Shown: positions 26,299-33,965, numbered from the stretch's first letter. The stretch is 37,323 nucleotides of DNA from Streptococcus acidominimus (GCF_001921825.1 NZ_MSJL01000022.1:1-37323), one strand, 5' to 3'. A program made the numbers and translations. Notes: generated from the letters alone by a model not told the origin.

Positions 26299-26812
26299 CC
26301 CGTTAAAAACTCAAAGCGAAAATAGGAAATCTGACGCAGAGTCATCAGACTCTAGGAAGATTTATCTTTTTCGCACAGAGTTTAGGGCGTGTTCAATTAA
26401 GATGTGAAGCCGTTAAAAAACCGAATGAAAATTAGGAAATCTGACGCAGAGACTAGGGAGAATTTGCTTCGCAAACTTCTATTTCCTGCCTCCAAAGGTA
26501 TCCCATACCTTTGGAGGCAGGAAGATTTATCCCTAAAGGGAGCCACACCTGTAAGCAACTAAAGTTGCAACAGTTGCGTCTCTTTTTCACACAGTGCTTA
26601 GTCCAAGTTCAATTACACAAGACCAGTTAACGAAGTAATAAAAAGATAAACGAAATGACTATATTTAGAGATAGGCTTATCCGTAAGCGAACACAGTCCG
26701 CAACGGCTACGGCAAATTAGAAAATCTGACTAGGCAATGAAATCGCGAGTAGAACTGAAATTCAACAAGATGGGTTAACAAAGTAATAAAAACATAAACT
26801 TAAATGATTATA
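26299..26812. repeat. Array of degenerate composite repeats upstream of the secreted-protein cassette
   Basis: The stretch 26299-26812 holds two related blocks with AGGAAATCTGACGCAGAG (26325 and 26434). It also holds a long hairpin at 26483-26523 and two right ends of the TATAG MITE family, ending at 26663 and 26812. A 54-bp block at 26677-26730 recurs at 27876-27929. No coding region is visible. The promoter of the next gene begins six bases after the last MITE end. Confidence 0.75.
26483..26523. repeat. Perfect 19-bp hairpin
   Basis: TTCCTGCCTCCAAAGGTAT and its exact complement are separated by CCC. It occupies the place where other composite repeats carry the AGTCT-type hairpin. There is no T tail, so a simple terminator is unlikely. 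Confidence 0.85.
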
Positions 26813-26817
26813 TCATC

Positions 26818-26859
26818 TTGACTTCCACTACTAAAAGTTATACAATGAAAGCGATGACA
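26818..26859 (+). promoter_or_regulatory. Promoter with perfect cre for the secreted-protein cassette
   Basis: -35 TTGACT (26818-26823), 17-bp spacer, -10 TACAAT (26841-26846). TGAAAGCGATGACA at 26846-26859 fits every position of the cre consensus TGWAANCGNTNWCA and covers the start site, so strong carbon catabolite repression is expected. Confidence 0.8.
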
Positions 26860-26884
26860 GAGTTTTAAATTAGAAAGGCAAAAA

Positions 26885-26905
26885 ATGGAAAACAATATTA
26901 TTTGA
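26885..26905 (+). other. Six-codon upstream ORF in the cassette leader
   Basis: ATG with an upstream AGAAAGGC encodes MENNII then TGA, within the roughly 115-nt leader. It may be translated or may be chance; it parallels the leader ORF in the lactococcin-972 locus. Confidence 0.3.
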
Positions 26906-26969
26906 AATTCTTGTCAGACAGATAACTAACAATAACACTATAATTACTTCAAAATGAAGGAGTAAAAAC

Positions 26970-27545
26970 ATGAAAAAATCAATAAAATTTATTTCATTTC
27001 TTCTAACATCAATCATATTGGGTATATCAACAATACCTAGTATTTCAATAGCCTATGCTTCTGAACAAATGACACAAACTGCCGTAGAAAATACAGATAT
27101 TACCCCCGCCACCTCCTTAACAGAAGAAGAAATTAACACACTTGCAAACAAAATTCAAAGTTTACATCAAGACGTTTCAAAAGAATGGATTAAAGAGGTG
27201 ATAGAACGCCAACTTCAAGGAGATTATACATTACCACAAACTTACTCTCCCTTTAGATCAGCGTGGCAAGGAATAACCGTTAATCAAATGGGTGCAGCTT
27301 TAGATACAGCAATTTCTTTAGCCTTAGGAGGAACTACTGCAGGTCTCGCAAGTCTGATTCAAGTCAAAGGTAAACATGCTGTTAAAAGTGCTATTCGGTC
27401 AGCAGTGGCCAAATATCTGGGAGGTTGGATAGTAAACAGTGTATTTATAGATTTCGCTATGAACTTACTTTCTCCAGGCACTTATCTAGCTCAACAATGG
27501 GATGCAAGAGATGCTGTCCCAAACAATGGTCGTATTAACTTTTAA
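26970..27545 (+). CDS. Secreted protein of unknown family, bacteriocin/toxin candidate
   Basis: 191 residues, no family recognised. A clear Sec signal peptide (basic MKKSIK, hydrophobic core, cleavage likely after Ala30 in AYA-SE). Mature residues 31-90 are polar with a helical ITNLANK-like stretch. From about 95 come NQMGAALDTAISLALGG and TTAGLASLI, a basic KGKHAVKSAIRSAVAK, and another hydrophobic part LGGWIVNSVFIDFAMNLL; it ends DARDAVPNNGRINF. The Gly/Ala-rich helices with Lys/Arg resemble membrane-active peptides. A 59-residue two-helix protein follows 5 bp later, as immunity genes do. The region is much AT-richer than its neighbours and lies in an otherwise coherent metabolic module. 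RBS GAAGGAG precedes the ATG. Confidence 0.8.
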   Translation: MKKSIKFISFLLTSIILGISTIPSISIAYASEQMTQTAVENTDITPATSLTEEEINTLANKIQSLHQDVSKEWIKEVIERQLQGDYTLPQTYSPFRSAWQGITVNQMGAALDTAISLALGGTTAGLASLIQVKGKHAVKSAIRSAVAKYLGGWIVNSVFIDFAMNLLSPGTYLAQQWDARDAVPNNGRINF

Positions 27546-27550
27546 AAATT

Positions 27551-27730
27551 ATGATAAAAAATAAATATTTTTTATACTTAGTACTTGGAAATATACTAAC
27601 TCTCAGTATTAGCTTTATCTTAAGTAAAATATTCACCATACCTTTTAAATGGTGGAATAGCATTGCAATAACGACCTCGTCATACGTTGTATATAATTAC
27701 TTAGAAAATAAAAAGAACAAAAAGGAATGA
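27551..27730 (+). CDS. Small two-TM membrane protein, immunity-like
   Basis: 59 residues, ATG at 27551 and TGA at 27728-27730. Two hydrophobic helices (KYFLYLVLGNILTLSISFIL and a second around WWNSIAITTSSYVVYNYL) are followed by a lysine-rich tail ENKKNKKE. No strong RBS is seen; five bases separate it from the previous stop, so translation is probably coupled. Small basic two-helix proteins right after secreted bacteriocin genes often give producer immunity; that role is inferred. The stop codon lies within the terminator stem. Confidence 0.65.
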   Translation: MIKNKYFLYLVLGNILTLSISFILSKIFTIPFKWWNSIAITTSSYVVYNYLENKKNKKE

Positions 27731-27757
27731 GTTGATTAATCAACTCGTTCCTTTAAA
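27721..27757 (+). terminator. Terminator hairpin of the secreted-protein cassette
   Basis: AAAGGAATGAGTTGATTAAT pairs with ATTAATCAACTCGTTCCTTT across 27721-27754, with one T-G mismatch and almost no loop. The tail TTTAAAATA is only partly T-rich. Confidence 0.65.
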
Positions 27758-27862
27758 ATACATGCCCCCCTTACTTTAAAAGCACTATACAAACAATCTA
27801 TAATAGACTTGTATTTTGGTAATAACTCCGTTATAGATTGTCTAAATAATGTATTTTAAAGA
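27751..27862. repeat. Nested inverted repeats after the cassette
   Basis: Outer arms CTTTAAAATACAT (27751-27763) and ATGTATTTTAAAG (27850-27862) enclose inner arms ACAATCTATAA (27793-27803) and TTATAGATTGT (27831-27841). The 112-bp structure looks like a small palindromic element. The gap to 28136 also holds the 54-bp direct repeat (27876-27929), a degenerate ACGAG hairpin near 27955-27970 and the terminator at 28013. Confidence 0.6.
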
Positions 27863-28002
27863 GAAATAACTTACCATATCCATAAGCGAGCACCGTCCAC
27901 AACAGCTACGGCAAAATAGAAAATCTAACACATGAACCAAAGAGGCTTTGACACGAGCGCTATTCGTTTTACCACACAATAAAATCATCTTATTTTTGAC
28001 AG

Positions 28003-28055
28003 ACTATAAAAAACTGTATCTAAAACCAGACACTGCCTGATGTTTTAGATACAGT
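28003..28055 (-). terminator. Terminator of the DeoR-SorC transcript
   Basis: On minus, ACTGTATCTAAAAC (28055-28042) pairs with GTTTTAGATACAGT (28026-28013), a perfect 14-bp stem, followed by TTTTTTATAG. It could also act on plus, where TCTTTTATAG follows. Confidence 0.85.
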
Positions 28056-28059
28056 CTTT

Positions 28060-28136
28060 TATAGTCGCTTCCTTTTAGTACTGGGGTACAGCAAGACCAG
28101 TTAATGAAGTAATGAAAGATAAATCAACCAGCCATA
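28060..28136. repeat. Short degenerate TATAG-type MITE
   Basis: Begins TATAGTCGCTTCCTTTTAGT, then GGGGTACAGCAAGACCAGTT and AATGAAGTAATGAAAGATAA, ending near GCCATA. It matches the inner part of the 5643-5749 copy in inverted orientation and abuts the SorC gene stop. Confidence 0.65.
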
Positions 28137-29138
28137 TCACTCTACTTCATTGGAAAAAGTAGTGTCTCCGTCCAATTCTAAAATCTGTAAAATTGTACGG
28201 TAATCGGTCACAAGATGGTTGATATAGCCCTGACGCAGGACAGCGAGAATGCCAGCGACCTTGTTATCCCCATACGCAACCGCAATCGAATTAGGGACTT
28301 TACCAAGCTCTGCGAGGGAAATGGCAATGGTGCGCTCTGCCAGTTCATCTGCTATTTCTCTTCCTTGCTCATCTAAAAATCGACAGCAGGTTTCCCCGAC
28401 CGCCCCACTTCGGTCAATCCGTCTAAAATCGTTATCCGTGAGCATATCTAGCCATTGTCGATTGTCCTTATCGGCTCGTCCCCCTATTCCGATAATCGCA
28501 ATATCCAACTGTTGCCAGTTATCGATAATTTCTTCAAAATACTTAGAGGTTCGAATGCCTGCTGCTAACTCCTTACTTTCTTGCACAATTGTCGCATTTA
28601 CAAATGAGCATTCGCCATGGCATTTATGAGTCAACTCATACATCAGTGTATTGACATGGTAGCGAGCATTGATATGGCTCGGACCACCAGCCAGAGGATA
28701 GAAATGTACTCCTTTCATCTGGCGTGGCACCATTTTAGCCACAACACTACTAAGCGTTTTCCCCCAGGAAATCCCCACCTTACTATTATTGCGGAGAAGC
28801 CCCCGCACCATAGCCGCCCCTGCCACGGCGACCATATCCTCCAAGGATTTTTTAGAAGAAGCGGAGCTGGATACAATTTCAATATTCTTCAGATTGTATT
28901 TTTCTTTCACATAATGCTCTAAGTGAAAGAGATCCGTGTCAAACTCGCGAATTTCTATCGTGACAACCGCCTCTTCTCGGGCTTTCGTTAACATACGACT
29001 AATCGTGGTTCGATAAATGCCTAATTCTTTTGCTATCTCTGCTTGATTTTTTCCCTCAATGTAGTATAGATAGGCTACTTTCGCCAACTGTTTTCTGCTA
29101 TTTTCAGCAATGCCTCTTCTCCCCATCTCTTCCTCCAA
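28137..29138 (-). CDS. SorC/DeoR-type sugar-binding transcriptional regulator
   Basis: 333 residues. The N-terminal helix-turn-helix (about 20-60) includes NQAEIAKELGIYRTTISRML. The C-terminal sugar-phosphate-binding domain (SorC/CggR type) shows GISWGKTLSSVV, FYPLAGGP, and IAIIGIGGRADKDNRQW. Such proteins sense a phosphorylated sugar. It is coupled to the DeoR gene upstream with no gap, so two regulators share one transcript, probably both acting on the PTS/glycyl radical operons. The true start may be Met5 rather than Met1. Confidence 0.9.
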   Translation of the reverse strand: MEEEMGRRGIAENSRKQLAKVAYLYYIEGKNQAEIAKELGIYRTTISRMLTKAREEAVVTIEIREFDTDLFHLEHYVKEKYNLKNIEIVSSSASSKKSLEDMVAVAGAAMVRGLLRNNSKVGISWGKTLSSVVAKMVPRQMKGVHFYPLAGGPSHINARYHVNTLMYELTHKCHGECSFVNATIVQESKELAAGIRTSKYFEEIIDNWQQLDIAIIGIGGRADKDNRQWLDMLTDNDFRRIDRSGAVGETCCRFLDEQGREIADELAERTIAISLAELGKVPNSIAVAYGDNKVAGILAVLRQGYINHLVTDYRTILQILELDGDTTFSNEVE

Positions 29139-29885
29139 CTAACCAACTTTTTCAACCCGAACTCCTTGACCTTGCAGTAACTCCTCTTTCTCAATCGGTA
29201 TTTCATTATCTGTAATGACAAGGCTCACCTCCGCCGTACTGAATTGCCCCACTGTTCCTCGCTTGCTAAATTTGCTGGAATCGGTCAAAATAACCACCTC
29301 TTCAGCAACCCGAGCCATTTCTTTGACCACTTCCGTCCGCATCAGATCTTTTCCGGTAAATCCCTCCTCATCTGCAAAACCATCTGTCCCAATAAAAGCC
29401 TTTTTCACATGAAAAAAAGAAATCATCTCTTTTAAAAGGGGACCTACTGTCACTTGAGAATTTTTTTGATACTCTCCACCCAGCAGCATGACTTTGCAGG
29501 AATCATAGGAACGAATATAGTCCGCAATGAAATACGAGTTTGTGATAATCGTAACGTTCCGTTTCTGTTGGCAAATCTGCTCCGCTAACAGCGCACAGGT
29601 CGAACCAGATTCAATGATAATAGTCTCGTTATCATGGATTAACTCCACTGCTTTTTGGGCAATTTTTCGTTTCTTATCATGATGAAATGATAGGCGAACA
29701 TTCAAATCATCACCACTATTTAAGACCGCATAGCCATGCTCACGATGCAGCAGTCCCTTACTCTCTAATTTATCCAAATCCTTTCGGATCGTAACTTTTG
29801 ACACCTGCAACTTTTCTGATAAGGTATTGACATCTATTTTCTGATAGCGTGATACAAGTTTTATAATATAATCTAAGCGTTCCAT
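29139..29885 (-). CDS. DeoR-family transcriptional regulator
   Basis: 248 residues. An N-terminal winged helix (about 1-55) carries VNTLSEKLQVSKVTIRKDL, the DeoR signature, followed by the wing GLLHREHGYAVL. The C-terminal effector domain has IESGSTCALLAEQI (phosphosugar loop) and IGTDGFADEEGFTGKDLM. Such proteins repress sugar operons until a phosphosugar binds. It is transcribed divergently from the activase gene at 30008 across a 122-bp region containing TTACGTTCGTAA (29944-29955) and TTTCGTTT (29965-29972), likely operator DNA. Confidence 0.92.
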   Translation of the reverse strand: MERLDYIIKLVSRYQKIDVNTLSEKLQVSKVTIRKDLDKLESKGLLHREHGYAVLNSGDDLNVRLSFHHDKKRKIAQKAVELIHDNETIIIESGSTCALLAEQICQQKRNVTIITNSYFIADYIRSYDSCKVMLLGGEYQKNSQVTVGPLLKEMISFFHVKKAFIGTDGFADEEGFTGKDLMRTEVVKEMARVAEEVVILTDSSKFSKRGTVGQFSTAEVSLVITDNEIPIEKEELLQGQGVRVEKVG

Positions 29886-29943
29886 CTCTTACTCCTTTTT
29901 TCTATTTTAACAAATTTTATACGATAAACAAAATAAAATAAAC

Positions 29944-29984
29944 TTACGTTCGTAATTGATTTAATTTCGTTTAGTTGTTATAAT
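29944..29984 (+). promoter_or_regulatory. Activase promoter and operator region
   Basis: -35 TTGATT (29956-29961), 17-bp spacer, -10 TATAAT (29979-29984). The palindrome TTACGTTCGTAA lies just upstream of the -35, and TTTCGTTT lies in the spacer, shared with the pflD-like promoter. RBS AAAAGAGGAATCGCC precedes the ATG at 30008. Confidence 0.75.
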
Positions 29985-30007
29985 AAAAAAAGAAAAGAGG
30001 AATCGCC

Positions 30008-30784
30008 ATGAACACGACTAAAGGCATTATTTTTAATATTCAACATTTTTCCATCCACGATGGACCCGGAATCCGAACAACGGTGTTTTTAAAGGGCTGC
30101 CCTCTACGTTGCCCCTGGTGCTCAAATCCTGAATCGCAACGACGACGACCAGAAATGATGCTGGATGCAACCACCAAACTTCCGATTACAATGGGCGAGG
30201 AAAAAACAGTGGAAGAGATCATCCAAGAAGTCTTAAAAGATAAAGACTTTTATGAGGAATCAGGAGGAGGTCTGACCTTATCGGGAGGCGAGATATTTGC
30301 CCAATTTCACTTTGCAAAGGCAATTTTGCAGGCTGCTAAAGCAAAAGGGATTCATACCGCTATTGAAACAACAGCTTTTGTCGACCACAAAAAATTTGTA
30401 GACCTCATCCAATATGTGGATTTTATCTATACCGACCTCAAACACTATCACTCCATCAAACACCGGACAGTCACAGGTGTAGAAAACCAGCTCATCATCA
30501 AAAATATCCACTACGCCTTTTCAACAGGAAAAGAAATCGTATTACGCATACCCGTCATCCCCAATTTTAACGACTCCCTAGAAGATGCCGAGCAGTTTGC
30601 CTGTCTATTCAATGACCTTCACATTGATCAAGTCCAATTACTTCCTTTTCACCAGTTCGGAGAAAATAAATATCAGCTTCTCAACAGAAGATATGAAATG
30701 GAGCATGTCCCAGCTCTCCATCCAGAAGACCTCTCCGATTACCAACAAGTTTTTCTAAACCATAACATCAACTGTTATTTCTAA
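30008..30784 (+). CDS. Radical-SAM glycyl radical enzyme activase
   Basis: 258 residues. The radical-SAM cluster cysteines are Cys31, Cys35 and Cys38 in GCPLRCPWCSNPES. GLTLSGGEIFAQ near 92-103 is the SAM-binding GGE block. It generates the glycyl radical on its partner enzyme, most likely the protein encoded at 21639-24080. The extra ferredoxin-like cluster domain common in activases of dehydratase-type enzymes is absent: the segment after CSNPES is short with no cysteine pairs. It is thus built like the pyruvate formate-lyase activase. Divergent from the DeoR gene; terminator shared with pepO. Confidence 0.93.
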   Translation: MNTTKGIIFNIQHFSIHDGPGIRTTVFLKGCPLRCPWCSNPESQRRRPEMMLDATTKLPITMGEEKTVEEIIQEVLKDKDFYEESGGGLTLSGGEIFAQFHFAKAILQAAKAKGIHTAIETTAFVDHKKFVDLIQYVDFIYTDLKHYHSIKHRTVTGVENQLIIKNIHYAFSTGKEIVLRIPVIPNFNDSLEDAEQFACLFNDLHIDQVQLLPFHQFGENKYQLLNRRYEMEHVPALHPEDLSDYQQVFLNHNINCYF

Positions 30785-30786
30785 TG

Positions 30787-30890
30787 TTTATAGTCATTCA
30801 GTTTATCCCCCTCAACTCCGTACGCAGACAAGTCTGCGACAGCTACGGAAACGAGCATTCGCTCCGCAAACCTTTATACTCTTTGCAAAT
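30787..30890. repeat. Repeat fragments after the activase gene
   Basis: TATAGTCATTCAGTTTAT at 30787 is a MITE left end. CCGTACGCAGACAAGTCTGC followed by GACAGCTACGG forms a hairpin near 30819-30849. TATACTCTTTGCAAATCAAA near 30876 resembles a RUP end. No gene is visible. Confidence 0.5.
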
Positions 30891-30910
30891 CAAAAGGATG
30901 CAAGAGCATC

Positions 30911-30934
30911 AAAAAAGGGCAATCGCCCTTTTTT
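30911..30934. terminator. Bidirectional terminator between the activase gene and pepO
   Basis: AAAAAAGGGC-AATC-GCCCTTTTTT: GC stem with A/T arms that provide a T tail in both directions, between convergent genes. Confidence 0.9.
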
Positions 30935-30937
30935 ATT

Positions 30938-32830
30938 CTACCAAATCACTACGCGGTCTTCTGGTTTCCGCCACATGCCGTCTTCTTCTGTAACATCAAA
31001 GGTTTCAAAGAATTCAGCAAAGTTTGGCACTTGTAGATTGACACGGAGTTTTGCCGGACCGTGAACATCAACACTAGCCAGCAACTGCATATACTCTGTT
31101 CGTGCTTTCATGCGCCAGATACGAGCCCAGTTGGTAAAGAATTGTTCTGCCGAAAAATCATCATCTCGCTTAGCAGCTTCTAGTGCTGCTGCCAGACCAC
31201 CCAAGTCAGCGACATTTTCAGATACTGTCAACTTACCATTCACCTTAGCTCCATGAGAATCTTGCCCTTCAAAGAGATCAACAACTTTTTGCGTTTTTTC
31301 CTTGAAAGCTGCATAATCTTCTTCTGTCCACCAGTTTTTGAGACTACCATTTTCATCAAAGGAAGCTCCGTTGGTGTCAAAGGCATGAGAAATTTCATGG
31401 GCAATCACCGCGCCGATACCACCATAGTTCTCAGATGAAGTCTGCTCAAGCGAGTAAAATGGCGCTTGTAAAATAGCTGCTGGGAAAACAATCTTGTTTT
31501 GCTGCGGGCTGTAGTAAGCATTAACCATGTGTGCTGGCATTCCCCATTCGCTATCATCCACAGGTTGATTCCACTGACTCCACGAATACTTAATAGAAAG
31601 TTCTTTTAGGAATTGAGCATTTTCAAGGAGAGATTTATTCTCATCAATAACCTTGTCATAGTAACGCTCTGGCAGTTTCTCAGGGTAGCCGATATAAGGC
31701 TTGATCACTCCTAGTTTGACGATAGCTTGCTTCTTGGTTTCTTCTGTTAACCAGTCGTTGGCTGCCAAACGTTCTTTATAGACCTCAATCATGGTCGCAA
31801 TTTTTTGCTCCACATCCGCTTTAGCTTCTGGTGAGAACTTCTCCCCTGCATACCACAAGCCTAGTGCCTGATTAAAAGGTCCTTCAGCCAGATAAAAGGC
31901 TGCTTTTTTCTTGCTTTGTGCCTCTGGAGTTCCTGACAAGGCGCGACTATAAGCCCCTGACAAGATACGAATCTCATCCGTCAAGTAAGAAACGACAGAA
32001 CCGATTGCATTCAGCATCAAACTAGCTTTCAGATATTCCCAATTCTCTTCACAGTAGAATTCTTTAGCAACTTCCCAGAAACGAGGGTTTTCAACAATAA
32101 TCTTATCTGGGACTTGTCCAATGACCTGCGCGAAGAAATTTTCCAAAGGAAGGGTTGGGACAAGTGCCGCAAACTCCTTGAAGTCATAAGGGTGATAGAG
32201 TTTGAAATACTCTGATTTTTCTTCATTAGATAGCACGATTTGCGCTATGCGCGTATCCCACTCTTCTGCTTTATCCAACAAGTCGGTAATTTCCTCATCA
32301 GAAAAACCAAACTTGCGAAGCACATCTGTATCCGACTTGCGCCAAAGAGCCAACAACTCTTCTTTTTGCGGATGATCTTCCGCATAGTAGGTCGTATCTG
32401 GTAGGATTGTACTTGGCTCTCCTGCCCAAAGGACATTGGTCTTGGCGTCCATAAAGTCTGGTGCAATTCCAAATGGCATAACCGTTGGTTTTCCTGCCAA
32501 TTCAAAGTCTGCCATTTTTTCAGTAAAGTCTGCAAAGGATTGAAGATTTTTGTATTCATCAATCAAAGGAAGAGCTGGTGCGATACCTGCCGCCTCTCTC
32601 TGTTCATGATCAGCTGCGAGACGATGGTATTTTACAAAGTTTTGCAAGACGCTATCTTTCGGTACATCTTCCCCTCTCAACCACTTGTCTGTCGTAGCAA
32701 GCATCAAATCTTCAATCTCATCATGTAAGTCAATAAAGCCACCCGTTACAGGCTTGTCACTGGGAATGACCGCAGTTTCTTCCCATTTTCCATTTACCGC
32801 TTGGTAAAAATCATCTTGTAAACGTACCAT
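30938..32830 (-). CDS. pepO: M13-family neutral endopeptidase PepO
   Basis: 630 residues, neprilysin-type zinc oligopeptidase. The HExxH zinc site is His478-Glu479-Ile-Ser-His482 in VIAHEISHAFD; the third ligand Glu538 and Asp542 are in SENVADLGG. NAYYSPQQNKIVFPAAILQ is the usual M13 substrate-binding block. No signal peptide is present; streptococcal PepO is nonetheless found in cytosol or on the surface. It cleaves oligopeptides. A monocistronic unit with an extended -10 (TGCTATCAT) near 32865. Confidence 0.95.
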   Translation of the reverse strand: MVRLQDDFYQAVNGKWEETAVIPSDKPVTGGFIDLHDEIEDLMLATTDKWLRGEDVPKDSVLQNFVKYHRLAADHEQREAAGIAPALPLIDEYKNLQSFADFTEKMADFELAGKPTVMPFGIAPDFMDAKTNVLWAGEPSTILPDTTYYAEDHPQKEELLALWRKSDTDVLRKFGFSDEEITDLLDKAEEWDTRIAQIVLSNEEKSEYFKLYHPYDFKEFAALVPTLPLENFFAQVIGQVPDKIIVENPRFWEVAKEFYCEENWEYLKASLMLNAIGSVVSYLTDEIRILSGAYSRALSGTPEAQSKKKAAFYLAEGPFNQALGLWYAGEKFSPEAKADVEQKIATMIEVYKERLAANDWLTEETKKQAIVKLGVIKPYIGYPEKLPERYYDKVIDENKSLLENAQFLKELSIKYSWSQWNQPVDDSEWGMPAHMVNAYYSPQQNKIVFPAAILQAPFYSLEQTSSENYGGIGAVIAHEISHAFDTNGASFDENGSLKNWWTEEDYAAFKEKTQKVVDLFEGQDSHGAKVNGKLTVSENVADLGGLAAALEAAKRDDDFSAEQFFTNWARIWRMKARTEYMQLLASVDVHGPAKLRVNLQVPNFAEFFETFDVTEEDGMWRKPEDRVVIW

Positions 32831-33026
32831 AAGAACCTCTTTTCTACATTTCTAACTACATGATAGCAGAAAGAATCAGAATTTGCAGACATTTTACTCC
32901 ATAACACTCAATTCACAATTAGGAAATAGAAAAACCGAAGAATTGTTAGAAAATAAGAAACTGCGTTTAGACAAAGTCCGTAAAGTACGGTTTCTATGGG
33001 TGCCCCTTGTTATTGATCGGAAGTTT

Positions 33027-33268
33027 ATACTCGTCAAAAATCACAATCTGACGTCGTTAACTCGCCTTGCTGAGTAAAAAGCTCTAGTGGTTTTTTTAGC
33101 CTGTTCCCTTAGAACAAGAAAGAACAGAGTTCTACCTGCTTCAACAGTCTAAGAATAGACTGTTGAAGCAGGTGGAACGAGTGCAACTCGTGTCAAGTGT
33201 GGCACCCTTTGGAACATAACTGTTTCAGCTTTAGCCAGTTCCAGATTTTGATTTTTATCGGGGAGTAT
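33027..33268. repeat. RUP-like element carrying a modular hairpin unit
   Basis: 242 bp. Left end ATACTCGTCAAAAATCACAA and right end reading ATACTCCCCGATAAAAATCA. It shares both ends and internal blocks with 7900-8090. In addition, 33134-33173 forms an 18-bp perfect hairpin (ACCTGCTTCAACAGTCTA stem), followed by ACGAGTGCAACTCGT (33177-33191). It fills half of the 501-bp gap between pepO and the bacteriocin ABC gene; 32880-33026 shows nothing recognisable. Confidence 0.82.
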
Positions 33269-33331
33269 TATCTTAGAACCACTCGAAAAATCGAACCAAA
33301 AGCGACTCCCCCAACTCCAGCCCAAGATTTC

Positions 33332-33964
33332 CTACAAATCCTCCATCCGAATCACGACATCCGCCTTTTCCCAGATGGCTGGATTATGGGTCGCCACGAT
33401 GATCATTCTGTTGTCATTCTTCAAAGAGGACAGTAATTTCATCACCTCATCTGAATTGATCGGATCAAGAGCAGCTGTCGGCTCATCTGCTAGAACCAGC
33501 GGAGGATCTTTCAAAAAGACCTTTGCCAGCGCCACACGTTGGGATTCTCCACCTGATAGTTCAAAAATCTTCTGTTCCAAAGAAATATGCTCTAAATGAA
33601 CCCTTTTTAAAACCTCACGTTTCTGCTCTTCTTTCTGTGCCTTGCTTAGTTTTTTTCCGACAAAGGCTAATTCTAAATTAGCAGCGACACTTTCATTTTC
33701 GATCAAGCCAAAATTTTGAAATAAATATCCCAGATAATCACGATAGTAGAGGTGTTCCTTGATCTCCTTAATGTCCTTTTTATCGTAAAGGACTTCTCCC
33801 TTGTCATAGGGCTCCAACTTGGCAATCATATTTAAGAGCGTTGTCTTTCCACTACCACTTTCACCAATGAGGGCGTAGATTTTGCCCCTCTCAAAAATCA
33901 AATCCACCTGATTCAAAATCACTCGATTGGCAAAGCTTTTTTGTAATCCTTTGATTTCAATCAT
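33332..33964 (-). CDS. Lactococcin-972-group ABC transporter ATPase
   Basis: 210 residues, a short MacB/LolD-like ATPase. Walker [14 protein letters not shown] near 35-47, Q-loop YLFQNFGLI, signature LSGGESQRVALAK, Walker B LVLADEPTAALD and His in VATHNPAIW are intact. It starts one base after the stop of the membrane-protein gene, the usual order in lactococcin-972-type loci. With that protein it probably exports the bacteriocin or expels it from the membrane (immunity). No clear terminator is seen in the 60 bp after it. Confidence 0.93.
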   Translation of the reverse strand: MIEIKGLQKSFANRVILNQVDLIFERGKIYALIGESGSGKTTLLNMIAKLEPYDKGEVLYDKKDIKEIKEHLYYRDYLGYLFQNFGLIENESVAANLELAFVGKKLSKAQKEEQKREVLKRVHLEHISLEQKIFELSGGESQRVALAKVFLKDPPLVLADEPTAALDPINSDEVMKLLSSLKNDNRMIIVATHNPAIWEKADVVIRMEDL

Positions 33965-33965
33965 G

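Noticed and set aside
26299..26812. CRISPR array
   Set aside because: Repeats are degenerate, unevenly spaced and of MITE/hairpin type; there are no regular spacers and no cas genes.
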